Shown in pieces: positions 16,871-25,284 of a stretch of 64,000 nucleotides of DNA. The stretch spans positions 16,677-80,676 of the forward strand of contig RFGU01000249.1 in assembly GCA_003696955.1 (NCBI GenBank), read 5' to 3'. Below the pieces are notes generated by a model. It made no database searches. It was not told the origin of the DNA and saw only the letters and a program-made list of their open reading frames with translations. Numbering within the stretch: position 1 is the first letter of the stretch; every line of letters begins with the position of its first letter. The stretch comes from Deltaproteobacteria bacterium. GTDB lineage: Bacteria > Myxococcota_A > Polyangia > Nannocystales > Nannocystaceae. Both the position numbers and the translations under genes were made by a program.

Positions 16871-18058
16871 ATGGCCGAAGCACGCCCCTACCTGTTCGAG
16901 ATCGACCACCTCCTCGACGAGGACGAGCGCCTGACCTGGAAGGCGACGCGGGAGTTCTGCGAGCAGAAGGTGCGCCCCCTCGTGGCGAAGAGCTACGAGG
17001 ATGGCACGTTTCCCCGGGAACTGGTGGGGGCCTTCGCCGAGATGGGCCTGCTCGGCGGTCCCCTCGAAGGCTACGGGTGCGCCGGCCAGAGCCAAGTGGC
17101 CTACGGCCTCACCATGCTCGAGCTCGAGCGACAGGACAGCGGCTTCCGGTCGTTCTGCTCGGTGCAGACGGCCCTTTGCATGTGGCCGATCCACGCCTAC
17201 GGCACCGAGGAACAGAAGGAGCGCTTCCTGCCCGAGATGGCGGCGGGCCGTTGCATCGGCTGCTTCGGCCTGACCGAACCGAACTCGGGGTCCGACCCCG
17301 GCTCCATGCGGACCCACGCCCGGCAGGACGGCCCCGGCGGCGACTTCGTGCTCAGCGGCCAGAAGATGTGGATCACCAACAGCCCCATCGCCGACATCTG
17401 CATCGTGTGGGCCAAGACCCTCTTGCACGGCGAGGACGCGCCCAAGATCCGCGGATTCATCGTCGAGCGGGGGACGCCCGGGCTCTCCACGCCGGAGATC
17501 CACGGCAAGCTCAGCCTGCGCGCCTCGATCACGGGAGAGATCGTCCTCGACGAGATACGGGTGCCGGCGCGCAACCTGCTGCCGGGCGTCGAAGGCCTCA
17601 AGGGGCCGCTATCGTGCTTGACCCAGGCGCGCTACGGCATCGGATGGGGCGCGGTGGGGGCCGCCATGGCCTGCTACGAGCGCGCGCGTTCCTACGCCCT
17701 CGAACGCACCCAGTTCGGCAAGCCCCTCGCGGCCTTCCAGCTCACCCAGGCCAAGCTCGTGGAGATGCACGACGCCATCGTCCAGGGCCTTCTGCTCGCG
17801 CTCCAATTCGGGCGGGAGAAGCAGGCCGGGCGCCTTACGCCCCTGCACGTCTCCATGCTCAAGCGCAACAACGTCCGCATGGCCCGAAACGTCGCCGCCG
17901 AGGCCCGCACGATCCTCGGCGGCAACGGCATCATGCTCGAGTTCGACGTGATGCGGCACATGTGCAACCTCGAGACGGTCTACACCTACGAGGGCACTCA
18001 CGAGGTGCACACCCTGGCCATCGGACGCGGCATCACGGGGCTGAACGCCTTCGCCTGA
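16871..18058 (+). CDS. gcdH: Glutaryl-CoA dehydrogenase (acyl-CoA dehydrogenase family)
   Basis: A 395-aa flavoprotein that oxidises and decarboxylates glutaryl-CoA to crotonyl-CoA in lysine/tryptophan breakdown. The GCDH branch is recognised by SGFRSFCSVQTALCM, whose Arg binds the substrate carboxylate, GCFGLTEPNSGSDPGSM (FAD-binding), SLRASITGEI, RTQFGKPLAAFQLTQ and YEGTHEVHTLAIGRGITG, which contains the catalytic Glu near residue 373. Length matches GcdH. It stands alone; a 14-base palindrome abuts its ATG. Electrons would pass to ETF, whose genes are not in the window. Confidence 0.9.
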   Translation: MAEARPYLFEIDHLLDEDERLTWKATREFCEQKVRPLVAKSYEDGTFPRELVGAFAEMGLLGGPLEGYGCAGQSQVAYGLTMLELERQDSGFRSFCSVQTALCMWPIHAYGTEEQKERFLPEMAAGRCIGCFGLTEPNSGSDPGSMRTHARQDGPGGDFVLSGQKMWITNSPIADICIVWAKTLLHGEDAPKIRGFIVERGTPGLSTPEIHGKLSLRASITGEIVLDEIRVPARNLLPGVEGLKGPLSCLTQARYGIGWGAVGAAMACYERARSYALERTQFGKPLAAFQLTQAKLVEMHDAIVQGLLLALQFGREKQAGRLTPLHVSMLKRNNVRMARNVAAEARTILGGNGIMLEFDVMRHMCNLETVYTYEGTHEVHTLAIGRGITGLNAFA

Positions 18059-18153
18059 CCGTGAAGGCCGCAGCGCATCGGGCGGCGCATCGCGCGCAGG
18101 TGCCGGCGCGGCGGACCGGATGCTCCGATCTCGCCACGTGCGCGCGGGTGCGC

Positions 18154-18159
18154 TAGATT
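18154..18159 (+). promoter_or_regulatory. -10 box, leaderless-type promoter of sspB
   Basis: TAGATT in the context GCGCTAGATT, ending 10 bases before the GTG at 18170. Confidence 0.5.
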
Positions 18160-18169
18160 CGGCGAGCGC

Positions 18170-18712
18170 GTGGTCCATCCCGTCCAAAGCGTCATCGAGT
18201 CCCTCTATGCGGCCGGAAGGTGTCCGCGGATCCACGTCAACGCCCTGGCCGAGGGCGTCGTCTGCCCGGACTTCATCCGCGAGCAGTGGGGCGAACGGCT
18301 CATCATCGATCTCGACCCGAGCTATCCGCTCGACCTTACGTTCACCGAGACGCACCTCGAGGCGGACCTTTCCTTCGGCGGTTACGTGAGCCGCTGCGTC
18401 TTCCCCTACGACGGGATCTACGTGGTGGCCGACCGCAACACCGGCCGGGGCATCGTGCTCGACCAGAACATGCCCGAGAGCGTCCGGCGCGGGCGCTACG
18501 TACCCCCCGCGGAGCGAAAGGAAGCTCCCAAGGCGCCGGTGCTGCGAACGGTGGAGGGCGAGGCCGAATCGCCCTCGAAGCCGGCCGAGGCCCCCGCGCC
18601 GGCCGAAACGGAGACCGACCAGGCCGAGGCCTCGACGGACACGCCGCCACCGGCCGAGGAGACGGCGCGCAAGCGCCGTGCCGCCTTCCGCGTCATCGAC
18701 GGTGGGAGCTAG
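18170..18712 (+). CDS. sspB: ClpXP protease specificity-enhancing factor SspB
   Basis: A 180-aa SspB-family adaptor that tethers ssrA-tagged or other substrates to ClpXP. The N-terminal domain (about 1-110) has the family strands: IHVNALAEGVVCPDF, IIDLDPSYPLDL, ADLSFGGYVSRCVFPYDGIYVV and DRNTGRGIVLDQ. A long disordered Ala/Pro/Glu linker follows. The extreme C-terminus, RRAAFRVIDGGS, resembles the ClpX-binding (XB) motif that ends in L-R-V-V-K in E. coli, so delivery function looks intact. GTG start with a -10 box just upstream; the next gene follows after 7 bases. Confidence 0.9.
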   Translation: MVHPVQSVIESLYAAGRCPRIHVNALAEGVVCPDFIREQWGERLIIDLDPSYPLDLTFTETHLEADLSFGGYVSRCVFPYDGIYVVADRNTGRGIVLDQNMPESVRRGRYVPPAERKEAPKAPVLRTVEGEAESPSKPAEAPAPAETETDQAEASTDTPPPAEETARKRRAAFRVIDGGS

Positions 18713-18719
18713 GCCGACC

Positions 18720-19025
18720 GTGCTACGACGCATACTCGTCCTTGCCGCGTTGGTATGCGCGGGCGCCCTCGTGGCGGGCGGGGTGCTCGTCTTCGGAGCC
18801 CCGGGTCCCGAGGAGGTCTGCGATCACGTCATCGCGGTGACGGAGGCCGAGGCCGACCAATCGTCGCTCTCGGACGAGACGCGGGCGGCCCTCGTTTCGA
18901 GGCTGCGCGACGCTTGCATTCGCCACAAGCGGGACAAACTCATGCTACGGGGGAGGATCGCCTACGCGCGATACGCCCGTTGCGTCATGGGGGCTTCGAC
19001 CCTGGCCGAGATCGAGCGCTGCTGA
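18720..19025 (+). CDS. Small membrane-anchored or secreted protein
   Basis: A 101-aa protein from GTG 18720, 7 bases after sspB. Residues 4-26 are a hydrophobic helix (signal anchor). The remainder is helical with four Cys (EVCDHV, DACIRH, ARCVMG, and a terminal ERC) spaced as if paired by disulfides, and a CVMGASTLAEIERC ending that I associate with exported myxobacterial proteins. No known function. Probably co-transcribed with sspB. Confidence 0.65.
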   Translation: MLRRILVLAALVCAGALVAGGVLVFGAPGPEEVCDHVIAVTEAEADQSSLSDETRAALVSRLRDACIRHKRDKLMLRGRIAYARYARCVMGASTLAEIERC

Positions 19026-19046
19026 GCGCAGGGTTCGCCCGGCGCG

Positions 19047-19075
19047 TTGCCAAACGGTGACGGTTTCGCGACAAT
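19047..19075 (+). promoter_or_regulatory. Sigma-70-type promoter, leaderless, of the 19084 lipoprotein
   Basis: TTGCCA (19047-19052), exactly 17 bases, then GACAAT (19070-19075), 8 bases before the ATG at 19084. The best-spaced -35/-10 pair in this part of the window. Confidence 0.6.
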
Positions 19076-19083
19076 CGGGCGCC

Positions 19084-19992
19084 ATGCCGTCCGTAGCCAG
19101 CCTCCGAACCTTCCTTGCCTCCCGTGGGGGCCTTGTGCTCCTTCTGCTCCCATGGCCGATCGTCGGCTGCGGAGACGACGGAGGCGGCGCAGGCACCGAC
19201 GCGGCGACCGAGACCGAGGGGACTTCCGGGTCCGGGAGCGGCTCGACCGGGTCGAGCGCAGGCACCACGGCGGGTGGGACCACGGCCGCGACGACCGACG
19301 GCAGCAGCGGCACCACGACCACCTCCACCTCCACGTCCACCTCGACCACGGGGACGACCGGTGGCGGCACCGCGGGTGCCTGCTCGTCGGTGGTCGTCAC
19401 GTACGACCTGACGGGGACGAAGATCAACATCGATGCGATCCAGGACTTCGAGATTACCGTCCAGGAGCCCTACGACGACGACCACAACACGGGTCCGGGT
19501 ACGATGAAGATCCGGTTCGTCGACGACGGCGGCGGCAACCCGGCCCCCGGATCGGCGCAGATCGTCGAGTACAACCTGGTTCAGAACTTCGTCACGGGAT
19601 CCCCGGGACTGGCCACGGTGACCACCGACTTGGACACCTGGTCGGGGCCCGACGGTTGCGGTACGGCCGTGGGCGTCTACGGCGGCGACGTCCTGACCTG
19701 GGACGACCCGGCGCAGATGGATCCGTATTGCCGTGACGGAACCGTAAGCTGCACGGGGGCCTTCTGCGGCATGGCCGGATCTCCTCCCGAGAACATGCCG
19801 TTCGTCTTCGACAACGACTGCAGCGAGCCCCACCCGCTGAACCCCTTCACGTTCCAGAACGGCATCGACAGCTTCACGTCTTCTCCGGTGGTGGTCGCCA
19901 TGGACAACAACCAGACGGTCACGGTGACCTTCACGGGTACGGCGATCGCCACCGAGGTCGACCCGAACACGCCCGCCTGCGCCTGCCCGTAG
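19084..19992 (+). CDS. Ser/Thr/Gly-linker lipoprotein of unknown function
   Basis: A 302-aa lipoprotein (lipobox PIVGC followed by GDDGG). Residues about 30-95 are a low-complexity Gly/Ser/Thr linker. The C-terminal domain (from ACSSVVVTYDLTG) is beta-rich with acidic stretches such as YDDDHN, several Cys, and a CACP ending; it matches no family I know. A surface-exposed domain on a flexible, possibly O-glycosylated stalk is inferred. Monocistronic. Confidence 0.75.
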   Translation: MPSVASLRTFLASRGGLVLLLLPWPIVGCGDDGGGAGTDAATETEGTSGSGSGSTGSSAGTTAGGTTAATTDGSSGTTTTSTSTSTSTTGTTGGGTAGACSSVVVTYDLTGTKINIDAIQDFEITVQEPYDDDHNTGPGTMKIRFVDDGGGNPAPGSAQIVEYNLVQNFVTGSPGLATVTTDLDTWSGPDGCGTAVGVYGGDVLTWDDPAQMDPYCRDGTVSCTGAFCGMAGSPPENMPFVFDNDCSEPHPLNPFTFQNGIDSFTSSPVVVAMDNNQTVTVTFTGTAIATEVDPNTPACACP

Positions 19993-20050
19993 GGCACCTC
20001 GGTCGCCCTGCCCCCGGGTACGGCGACGAAGCGAGAACGGTTGCCGCGGC

Positions 20051-20066
20051 GGCCCTTCGGTGGGCC
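20051..20066. terminator. Candidate bidirectional terminator hairpin
   Basis: GGCCC/GGGCC with a TTCGGT loop, in the 97-base gap between convergent genes ending at 19992 and 20090. Short stem and no T-tract. Confidence 0.35.
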
Positions 20067-20089
20067 ACGGCCATGGGCGGTTCGTTTCG

Positions 20090-22321
20090 TCAACGTGTCA
20101 GACGGTCCGCCACCAGGTTCCCCTCGAGGGTTCGATCCAACGCTTCCAGGAGTCGGTCCCCTACGCCGTCCGGAAGTCGTGCCGGATCCATGGGACTTTG
20201 CTCGTACGGATCGGCGGCACGGTCGAACCCCTCGGCCGCCCGCGTACGCTCGTCGCGTTGCAGCAGGTATCGTGACGTCCGAGCGGCTCGAAACGCGTAG
20301 TCCCGCAGGCGCGGGTTGTTGGGAACGGCCGTGCAGGTGACGACGCGATCGGATTCGGCGCGTGCTCGAGCGAACGCATGGACGAGAAGGCTCGTTCCGT
20401 CGAGTTCCGCCACCTCGTGCCCCTGACCAATCGCTTCGAGAATGGTTGGAACCACGTCGACCAATGCCACCGTCGCATCGACGCGTCGTGGCTCGACGCC
20501 GGGGATCCGCACGACCAACGGTACGTGTACGAGTTCCTCGTGGCACGACGCTCCGTGCTTGCGGCCCCCGTGTTCGCCGAATTCCTCTCCGTGGTCGGCG
20601 GTCACCACGACGATCGTCCGGTCCCACAGATCCTTTCGGTACCGCAGATAGTCCAGGAGAAACCCCACGTAGCGGTCGGCGAACGCCACTTCCCCCAGGT
20701 ACGCCGTCTTCTCCTGGAGCACCTTTCCACGCATGGCCGGAATTCCGAACGCCTCCGCGTTCTTCCGCGTATGTCGCTCCGTCACGCAGAATCCCTCGTC
20801 GTGCCGATGGTACGGATGATGCGGGTCTTCGAAGTACGCCGTCAGGAAGAACGGGGTCGCCTCGTCGCGGCGCAGCACATCCTCGATGAAGGCGATCGAG
20901 AGGGTTGCGGCGATGGGGGAGCTGCGCGCATACCAAGGCCGCATCTTGCCGTCGAGCCAGAGATTCGCGCGATGCTCGTAGCCCTGGAACAACCCCTGGA
21001 AGTGGTCGAAGAAGTAGGTGTGGACGACGATACCCGTGCGGTATCCGATTCGCGCGAGACGCTCCGCCAGCAGCGTTTCCTCCTCGGCCGGCGACATACG
21101 TCCCCCTTGGCGAACCCACCGCATGCGCGCCGGGATCCTCCCGGTCAGCATGCTGGGGATCGAGATCATGGTCGCCGGTGCCTGGCTGTAGGCGTTCGTG
21201 AAGACCAGGGACTCCCGTGCGAGCCGAGCCAGGTAGGGCGTCGTGGGAAGATCGGGGTCGAGGAGCGTCGTGGCATCGGCGCGCACGGCGTCGACGATGA
21301 TCCAAACGACGTTGTATTTGGCCACCTTCTCCCGCGGGAACGCTCCCGAGGTACGTCCCTTTGCCTCCGCGGCATACGTCCCTACCGTCCGATCCTGCCC
21401 GTCGCAGTCCTCGTCGATACCGTTGTTCGGCACGTCGATGGCCGATGGGCCACGGTCGGCATCGAACGGAGCACAATCCCCATCCCCGAGGAAGGGAGAT
21501 GCACCGTCGCGGTCCACGTCGGTCGCGACCCGCAAAGCGGCCACCGTCCAGCTTCCCAAGGGCGCTCGTCCCGACCGCCGAGCCAGGTTACCCGAGGCGA
21601 GCAGCGAGACGAGGACCGCAGCCGTGGTTCCACCGAGTGCACCGACCAGCAGACGATGCCCTCGCGGGCCCATCCGCATCGACAGCGCTCCGACGAGCGG
21701 ACGACCGACCGCGAAGAACGACACGTACGACACGAAGACGACCGGCGACGACAACGAGGACAGCGCATCCCCGAAACGGAACTCCATGACGACCACGGGA
21801 ATCGCCACGAGCAGCGAGCCCACCGGCATCGCGAGGCGAACGGCGCGGAGCAGCCATCCGTTGCCCTGCCCCGCGCGCCATCGCGCAGACCACCTCACGA
21901 GGAGCCCCGCTCCGACCCACGCCGCAACGACCCACACCGCGACCAGCAACACCGTAAGGAAGGTTCCCGCCGCCGATGCAAGGTCGTCTTCGTGGATCGA
22001 ACGCAACTTGGTCGCGACGACGTAGAGCGCGGCGACGATCGGGGCTCCCGAGACCACAGCGGCGACGGCGACGGCGCCTCCCCGCCGGATATCCGGGCAA
22101 GTTCCGTCAGCCACGATTCGGCGGCAGAGGCGGTACACGGCCCCGATGCCCAGTCCCGCCAAGAGACCGGGCACGAGCGATGCCCACGCACCTGCCAGTA
22201 CGTCCATCGCATCCTTGTCGACGCCAAACGCCGCCGCGGCCAGTCCACCGGCCACGCCACCGGCCAACAGCCCGCCGAGCGCGTCGGCCACTGCGGTGCG
22301 GGAAATGGTGAACCGGAACAT
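20090..22321 (-). CDS. Membrane sulfatase / alkaline-phosphatase-superfamily transferase
   Basis: A 743-aa protein. Residues 1-265 hold about six membrane helices. Residues 270-315 contain a MopE-like acidic motif (DVDRDGASPFLGDGDC then NNGIDEDCDGQD), normally a metal-binding element of secreted proteins. The sulfatase domain starts near 340: NVVWIIVDAVRADA (metal-binding Asp), PATMISIPSMLTGR (nucleophile region; no Cys, so Ser/Thr would act), and TADHGEEFGEHGG (metal ligands). This pattern fits membrane phosphoglycerol/phosphoethanolamine-transferase-like or sulfatase enzymes acting outside the cytoplasmic membrane. Substrate unknown. Monocistronic. Confidence 0.85.
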   Translation of the reverse strand: MFRFTISRTAVADALGGLLAGGVAGGLAAAAFGVDKDAMDVLAGAWASLVPGLLAGLGIGAVYRLCRRIVADGTCPDIRRGGAVAVAAVVSGAPIVAALYVVATKLRSIHEDDLASAAGTFLTVLLVAVWVVAAWVGAGLLVRWSARWRAGQGNGWLLRAVRLAMPVGSLLVAIPVVVMEFRFGDALSSLSSPVVFVSYVSFFAVGRPLVGALSMRMGPRGHRLLVGALGGTTAAVLVSLLASGNLARRSGRAPLGSWTVAALRVATDVDRDGASPFLGDGDCAPFDADRGPSAIDVPNNGIDEDCDGQDRTVGTYAAEAKGRTSGAFPREKVAKYNVVWIIVDAVRADATTLLDPDLPTTPYLARLARESLVFTNAYSQAPATMISIPSMLTGRIPARMRWVRQGGRMSPAEEETLLAERLARIGYRTGIVVHTYFFDHFQGLFQGYEHRANLWLDGKMRPWYARSSPIAATLSIAFIEDVLRRDEATPFFLTAYFEDPHHPYHRHDEGFCVTERHTRKNAEAFGIPAMRGKVLQEKTAYLGEVAFADRYVGFLLDYLRYRKDLWDRTIVVVTADHGEEFGEHGGRKHGASCHEELVHVPLVVRIPGVEPRRVDATVALVDVVPTILEAIGQGHEVAELDGTSLLVHAFARARAESDRVVTCTAVPNNPRLRDYAFRAARTSRYLLQRDERTRAAEGFDRAADPYEQSPMDPARLPDGVGDRLLEALDRTLEGNLVADRLTR

Positions 22322-22333
22322 GACGGTTGCGGG

Positions 22334-22339
22334 ACCTTA
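22334..22339 (-). promoter_or_regulatory. -10 box of the membrane sulfatase gene
   Basis: TAAGGT preceded by TGC, 12 bases before the ATG at 22321. The leader would be about 5 bases. Confidence 0.45.
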
Positions 22340-22412
22340 GCAACGGCCGCCCGAGGTCGGCAACGACGCAAACCTCGGATCGAGATGCCGATCGATGGAC
22401 GCCGCGCCCCGT

Positions 22413-22958
22413 CTACGGCGCCTTGCCCTCGGCCGGGCCCGAGGCGAACTTCTCCTTGCACGCGAGCAGGATCTGGGCGAAGTCCTTCTTGAGTTCGGCC
22501 GGGGCGTTCGCGAGGGCATGGGCCTGGCAGGCGGCCACCTCGATGCTGCCCTCCTTGATGCACTGCTGGCGCGTCATTCCGAGTTGGGTGCCCTTGGCCA
22601 TGTTCCAGCGTTCGAGGGTCTTGGGGTCGTCGGCGTAGTGCTTCTTCATGAAGGCGTCGTTGGCCTCGACCACCTGCTCACACGCGGTCTTGAGCTTCTT
22701 GGGCAGCTTGTCGGGGAGCTTGGTGATGGCGTCGATCTTGGCCTTCTTGTCGGCCTCGGCCTTGGCCTCCGCGGCCTCCTTGGCCTCGCGCTCCTTGCGG
22801 CGGCGTTCGAGGGCCTCGTCGCGGGCCTTGGCTTCCGCGGCCTTGGCCTTGGCCTCGGCTTCGGCGGCCTTTGGATCGGTTCCGGAAGTGGCGGTACCGC
22901 CACCGCAGGCGACGGAGACGATGAGAGCGAGGGCGAAGCAGGGAGGTCGGGCGAGCAT
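22413..22958 (-). CDS. Lipoprotein with Ala/Lys/Glu coiled-coil
   Basis: A 181-aa lipoprotein (lipobox VSVAC). Residues about 30-75 are a highly charged Ala/Lys/Glu helix, TolA-like in composition and probably coiled coil. The C-terminal 110 residues are helical with three or four Cys (TACEQVV, QQCIKEG, VAACQAH, LACKEKF), probably disulfide-linked. It may span the periplasm from the outer membrane; function unknown. The gaps on either side (91 and 174 bases) show no further gene. Confidence 0.75.
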   Translation of the reverse strand: MLARPPCFALALIVSVACGGGTATSGTDPKAAEAEAKAKAAEAKARDEALERRRKEREAKEAAEAKAEADKKAKIDAITKLPDKLPKKLKTACEQVVEANDAFMKKHYADDPKTLERWNMAKGTQLGMTRQQCIKEGSIEVAACQAHALANAPAELKKDFAQILLACKEKFASGPAEGKAP

Positions 22959-23117
22959 CACGGCATGGGAGTCTTTCCGGGCCGGCGCCAGATTGCAAAT
23001 GGAGCGGCCCCATCGGACATCTGCGCCGCGAAACGTCGTCTCGGCCCCCGGGGAGTCGGCGGCCGACGCGTCCATGCGCCCATGCAGCGCGATCCCACGG
23101 GCCTTTTGCACCGTTGC

Positions 23118-23123
23118 TAGGAT
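23118..23123 (+). promoter_or_regulatory. -10 box, leaderless-type promoter of asd-pfkA
   Basis: TAGGAT preceded by TTGC (extended -10), 9 bases before the ATG at 23133. Confidence 0.55.
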
Positions 23124-23132
23124 GCCCCTGCC

Positions 23133-24167
23133 ATGCACATCTGCATCCTCGGAGCCACGGGCCTCGTCGGCCAGGAGACCTTCGCCCTGTGCCGCCGCGC
23201 CTTCCCTTCGGCGGACTACACCCTGCTCGCAAGCCGCGGCCGCGAGGCCGAGATCGCCGGCGAGCCGCGACGGGTGGAGGCCGCCAGCATCCTCGACGGG
23301 CCCGACGCGCCCCGCGGCGACCTGGCCTTCGTCGCCCTCGACGACGAGCACAGCAAACGTTACGTCCCCCGCTTGCTCGAACTCGGCTATCGCGTGGTCG
23401 ACAAGTCGAACACCTACCGCATGGATCCGAACGTCGTGCTCGGCGTCGCCGGCGTCAACGACGACCTCGTCACGGACGACGTCCGCCTGGTGGCGAACCC
23501 CAACTGCACGACGATCCCGGTGACGCTGGCACTCGGCCCCCTGGACGCAGCCTTCGGCCTCGGGGGCTTCGCGGCCGCCACGTACCAGGCGATCAGCGGT
23601 GCCGGGCAGGCGACCCTCGATGCCTTCCTGGCCGGCTCGGGCGAGGCCTACGAGGCGCCCTCCCTGCTCGACGAAGGCCTCGACCCCAAGGGCTACGTGG
23701 CCAACGTGGTCCCGCACAACGGCAAGACGGACGCCTCCGGCTTCTCCTCGGAGGAACGCAAGCTCATGTTCGAGAGCCGCAAGATCCTACGCCGGCCCGA
23801 GCTTGCCACCAGCGCCCAGTGCTGCCGCGTGCCCGTGGCCGTGGGCCACTACGTCCAACTCTGGGCGACCTTCGCCCGACCGGTGGATCCGGGCGTGGCG
23901 GGCGACGTGCTCGCCAAGGCCCCGTTCGTCCGCTTCGTCGAAGGCCCCGAGGGCGACGGATTGTCGCCCTTGGCCGCCGTCCGCGACCGCGACCGCGCCC
24001 TGGTCGGCCGGCTCCGCCACGATCCGCGGGACCCGAGCGGCCGCACGCTCTGCCTGACGGTGGTCGCCGACAACCTGCGCCTGGGCGCCGCCACGAACGC
24101 GGTACGGCTCGCCTCCCGGTGGGCCCCGTCGAGTGACCCGGACCTCGCCGTCTTCGGAGCGCCGTGA
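23133..24167 (+). CDS. asd: Aspartate-semialdehyde dehydrogenase
   Basis: A 344-aa NADP-dependent enzyme that reduces aspartyl phosphate to aspartate semialdehyde on the route to lysine/diaminopimelate, threonine and methionine. Seen: ILGATGLVGQE (nucleotide-binding), VANPNCTTIP with the catalytic Cys125, TYQAISGAGQ, RVPVAVGHY carrying the catalytic His, and NLRLGAATNAV near the end. Length is standard. The stop overlaps the pfk GTG (GTGA), an unusual partner for asd. Confidence 0.95.
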   Translation: MHICILGATGLVGQETFALCRRAFPSADYTLLASRGREAEIAGEPRRVEAASILDGPDAPRGDLAFVALDDEHSKRYVPRLLELGYRVVDKSNTYRMDPNVVLGVAGVNDDLVTDDVRLVANPNCTTIPVTLALGPLDAAFGLGGFAAATYQAISGAGQATLDAFLAGSGEAYEAPSLLDEGLDPKGYVANVVPHNGKTDASGFSSEERKLMFESRKILRRPELATSAQCCRVPVAVGHYVQLWATFARPVDPGVAGDVLAKAPFVRFVEGPEGDGLSPLAAVRDRDRALVGRLRHDPRDPSGRTLCLTVVADNLRLGAATNAVRLASRWAPSSDPDLAVFGAP

Positions 24168-25258
24168 CACGCCGCATCGGGCTTACCACCGGCGGCGGCG
24201 ACTGCCCCGGCCTCAACGCGGCGATCCGCGCGGTCGTGCTGCGGGCCGCCGCCCGGGGCATGGAGGTCCTGGGCATCGAAGACGGCCTGCTCGGGCTGCT
24301 CGCGGGTACCGGCGCGGGCGTACGCCTCCTCCGACCGGACGACGTGGAGCCGATCCTGAACCGAGGCGGCACGATCCTGGGCACGACGAACCGGGGCAAC
24401 CCCTTGGCGTTCCCCATGGCGGACGGATCGGTCGTGGACCGCGGCGACGAGATCGTCGCGCGGGCCCGCGAACTCGATCTGGAGTGCATCGTCATGGCCG
24501 GTGGGGACGGCACCCAGTCCATCGGCCTGGAACTGGCCGCCCGTGGCCTCGCCGTCATCGGTCTGCCCAAGACCATCGACAACGATCTGAGTCACACCGA
24601 GGCGACCTTCGGCTTCGCCACGGCCGTGGGCGTCGCGGTCGAGGCCCTCGACCGGCTGCGCACGACGGCCGAATCCCACGAACGCGTGATGATCCTCGAG
24701 GTGATGGGGCGCGGCGCAGGGTGGATCGCCCTCGAAGCGGGCATCGCCGGCGGCGCCCACGTCGTCCTGCTGCCCGAGATCCCCTACGACCCCGACGTCG
24801 TGGCCGACGCGATCCGCAGACGGCGCCGGGCCCCTCGCCCCTTCGCCCTGGTGGTCGTCGCCGAAGGCGCACACCCGCCGGGAGAGGCGCCGCCACGGCA
24901 CGCCTGGCCGGGAACGCACGGAAGTACCGCGCTCGGGGGTGCCGGCATGCGCTGCGCGGAGCTGCTCGCCCAACGGGTCGCCGACTGCGAGATCCGTGTC
25001 ACCGTCCTCGGTCACACCCAACGGGGCGGAACGCCCGTCCCCTTCGACCGTCTGCTGGCGACACGCCTGGGCACCGAAGCGGCCGACGCCGCCTACGAGC
25101 GCGACCACGGCGTGCTGATGGCGTGGGTCCCCCCCGACGTGCGCCGGATCCCCTTGGACCCCACGATCCGTACGCCCCGGCTCGTCGACCCCGCAAGCCA
25201 GGTCGTCCGCCATGCCGAGGCCTTGGGGATCTGCCTCGGGCGCATCCCGCCGGCCTAG
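24164..25258 (+). CDS. pfkA: 6-phosphofructokinase
   Basis: A 364-aa PFK that makes fructose 1,6-bisphosphate. Seen: TTGGGDCPGLNAAIR (phosphoryl-donor loop), MAGGDGTQSI and PKTIDNDL (catalytic Asp), MGRGAGWIALEAG, and LGHTQRGGTP. Donor choice: GGDGT has Gly at the E. coli 104 position, as in ATP enzymes, but Lys at position 124 (PKTIDND), as in PPi and long-type enzymes. This mix is known in ATP-dependent group III PFKs of actinomycetes, so ATP is the likelier donor. Glycolytic gene coupled to asd by a 4-base overlap. Confidence 0.92.
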   Translation: MTRRIGLTTGGGDCPGLNAAIRAVVLRAAARGMEVLGIEDGLLGLLAGTGAGVRLLRPDDVEPILNRGGTILGTTNRGNPLAFPMADGSVVDRGDEIVARARELDLECIVMAGGDGTQSIGLELAARGLAVIGLPKTIDNDLSHTEATFGFATAVGVAVEALDRLRTTAESHERVMILEVMGRGAGWIALEAGIAGGAHVVLLPEIPYDPDVVADAIRRRRRAPRPFALVVVAEGAHPPGEAPPRHAWPGTHGSTALGGAGMRCAELLAQRVADCEIRVTVLGHTQRGGTPVPFDRLLATRLGTEAADAAYERDHGVLMAWVPPDVRRIPLDPTIRTPRLVDPASQVVRHAEALGICLGRIPPA

Positions 25259-25283
25259 ATCCCCGCCCACGTGCAGGCCGGCG
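25248..25283. terminator. Bidirectional terminator hairpin (pfkA / recN)
   Basis: Perfect 9-base repeat CGCCGGCCT/AGGCCGGCG with an 18-base loop. The pfkA TAG lies at the end of the left arm and recN ends two bases after the right arm. No T-tract. Confidence 0.5.
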
Positions 25284-25284
25284 A

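Noticed and set aside
20378..22492. Plus-strand frame of about 700 codons
   Set aside because: It is antisense to the membrane sulfatase, whose catalytic motifs are unmistakable. The frame has no signal or domain.
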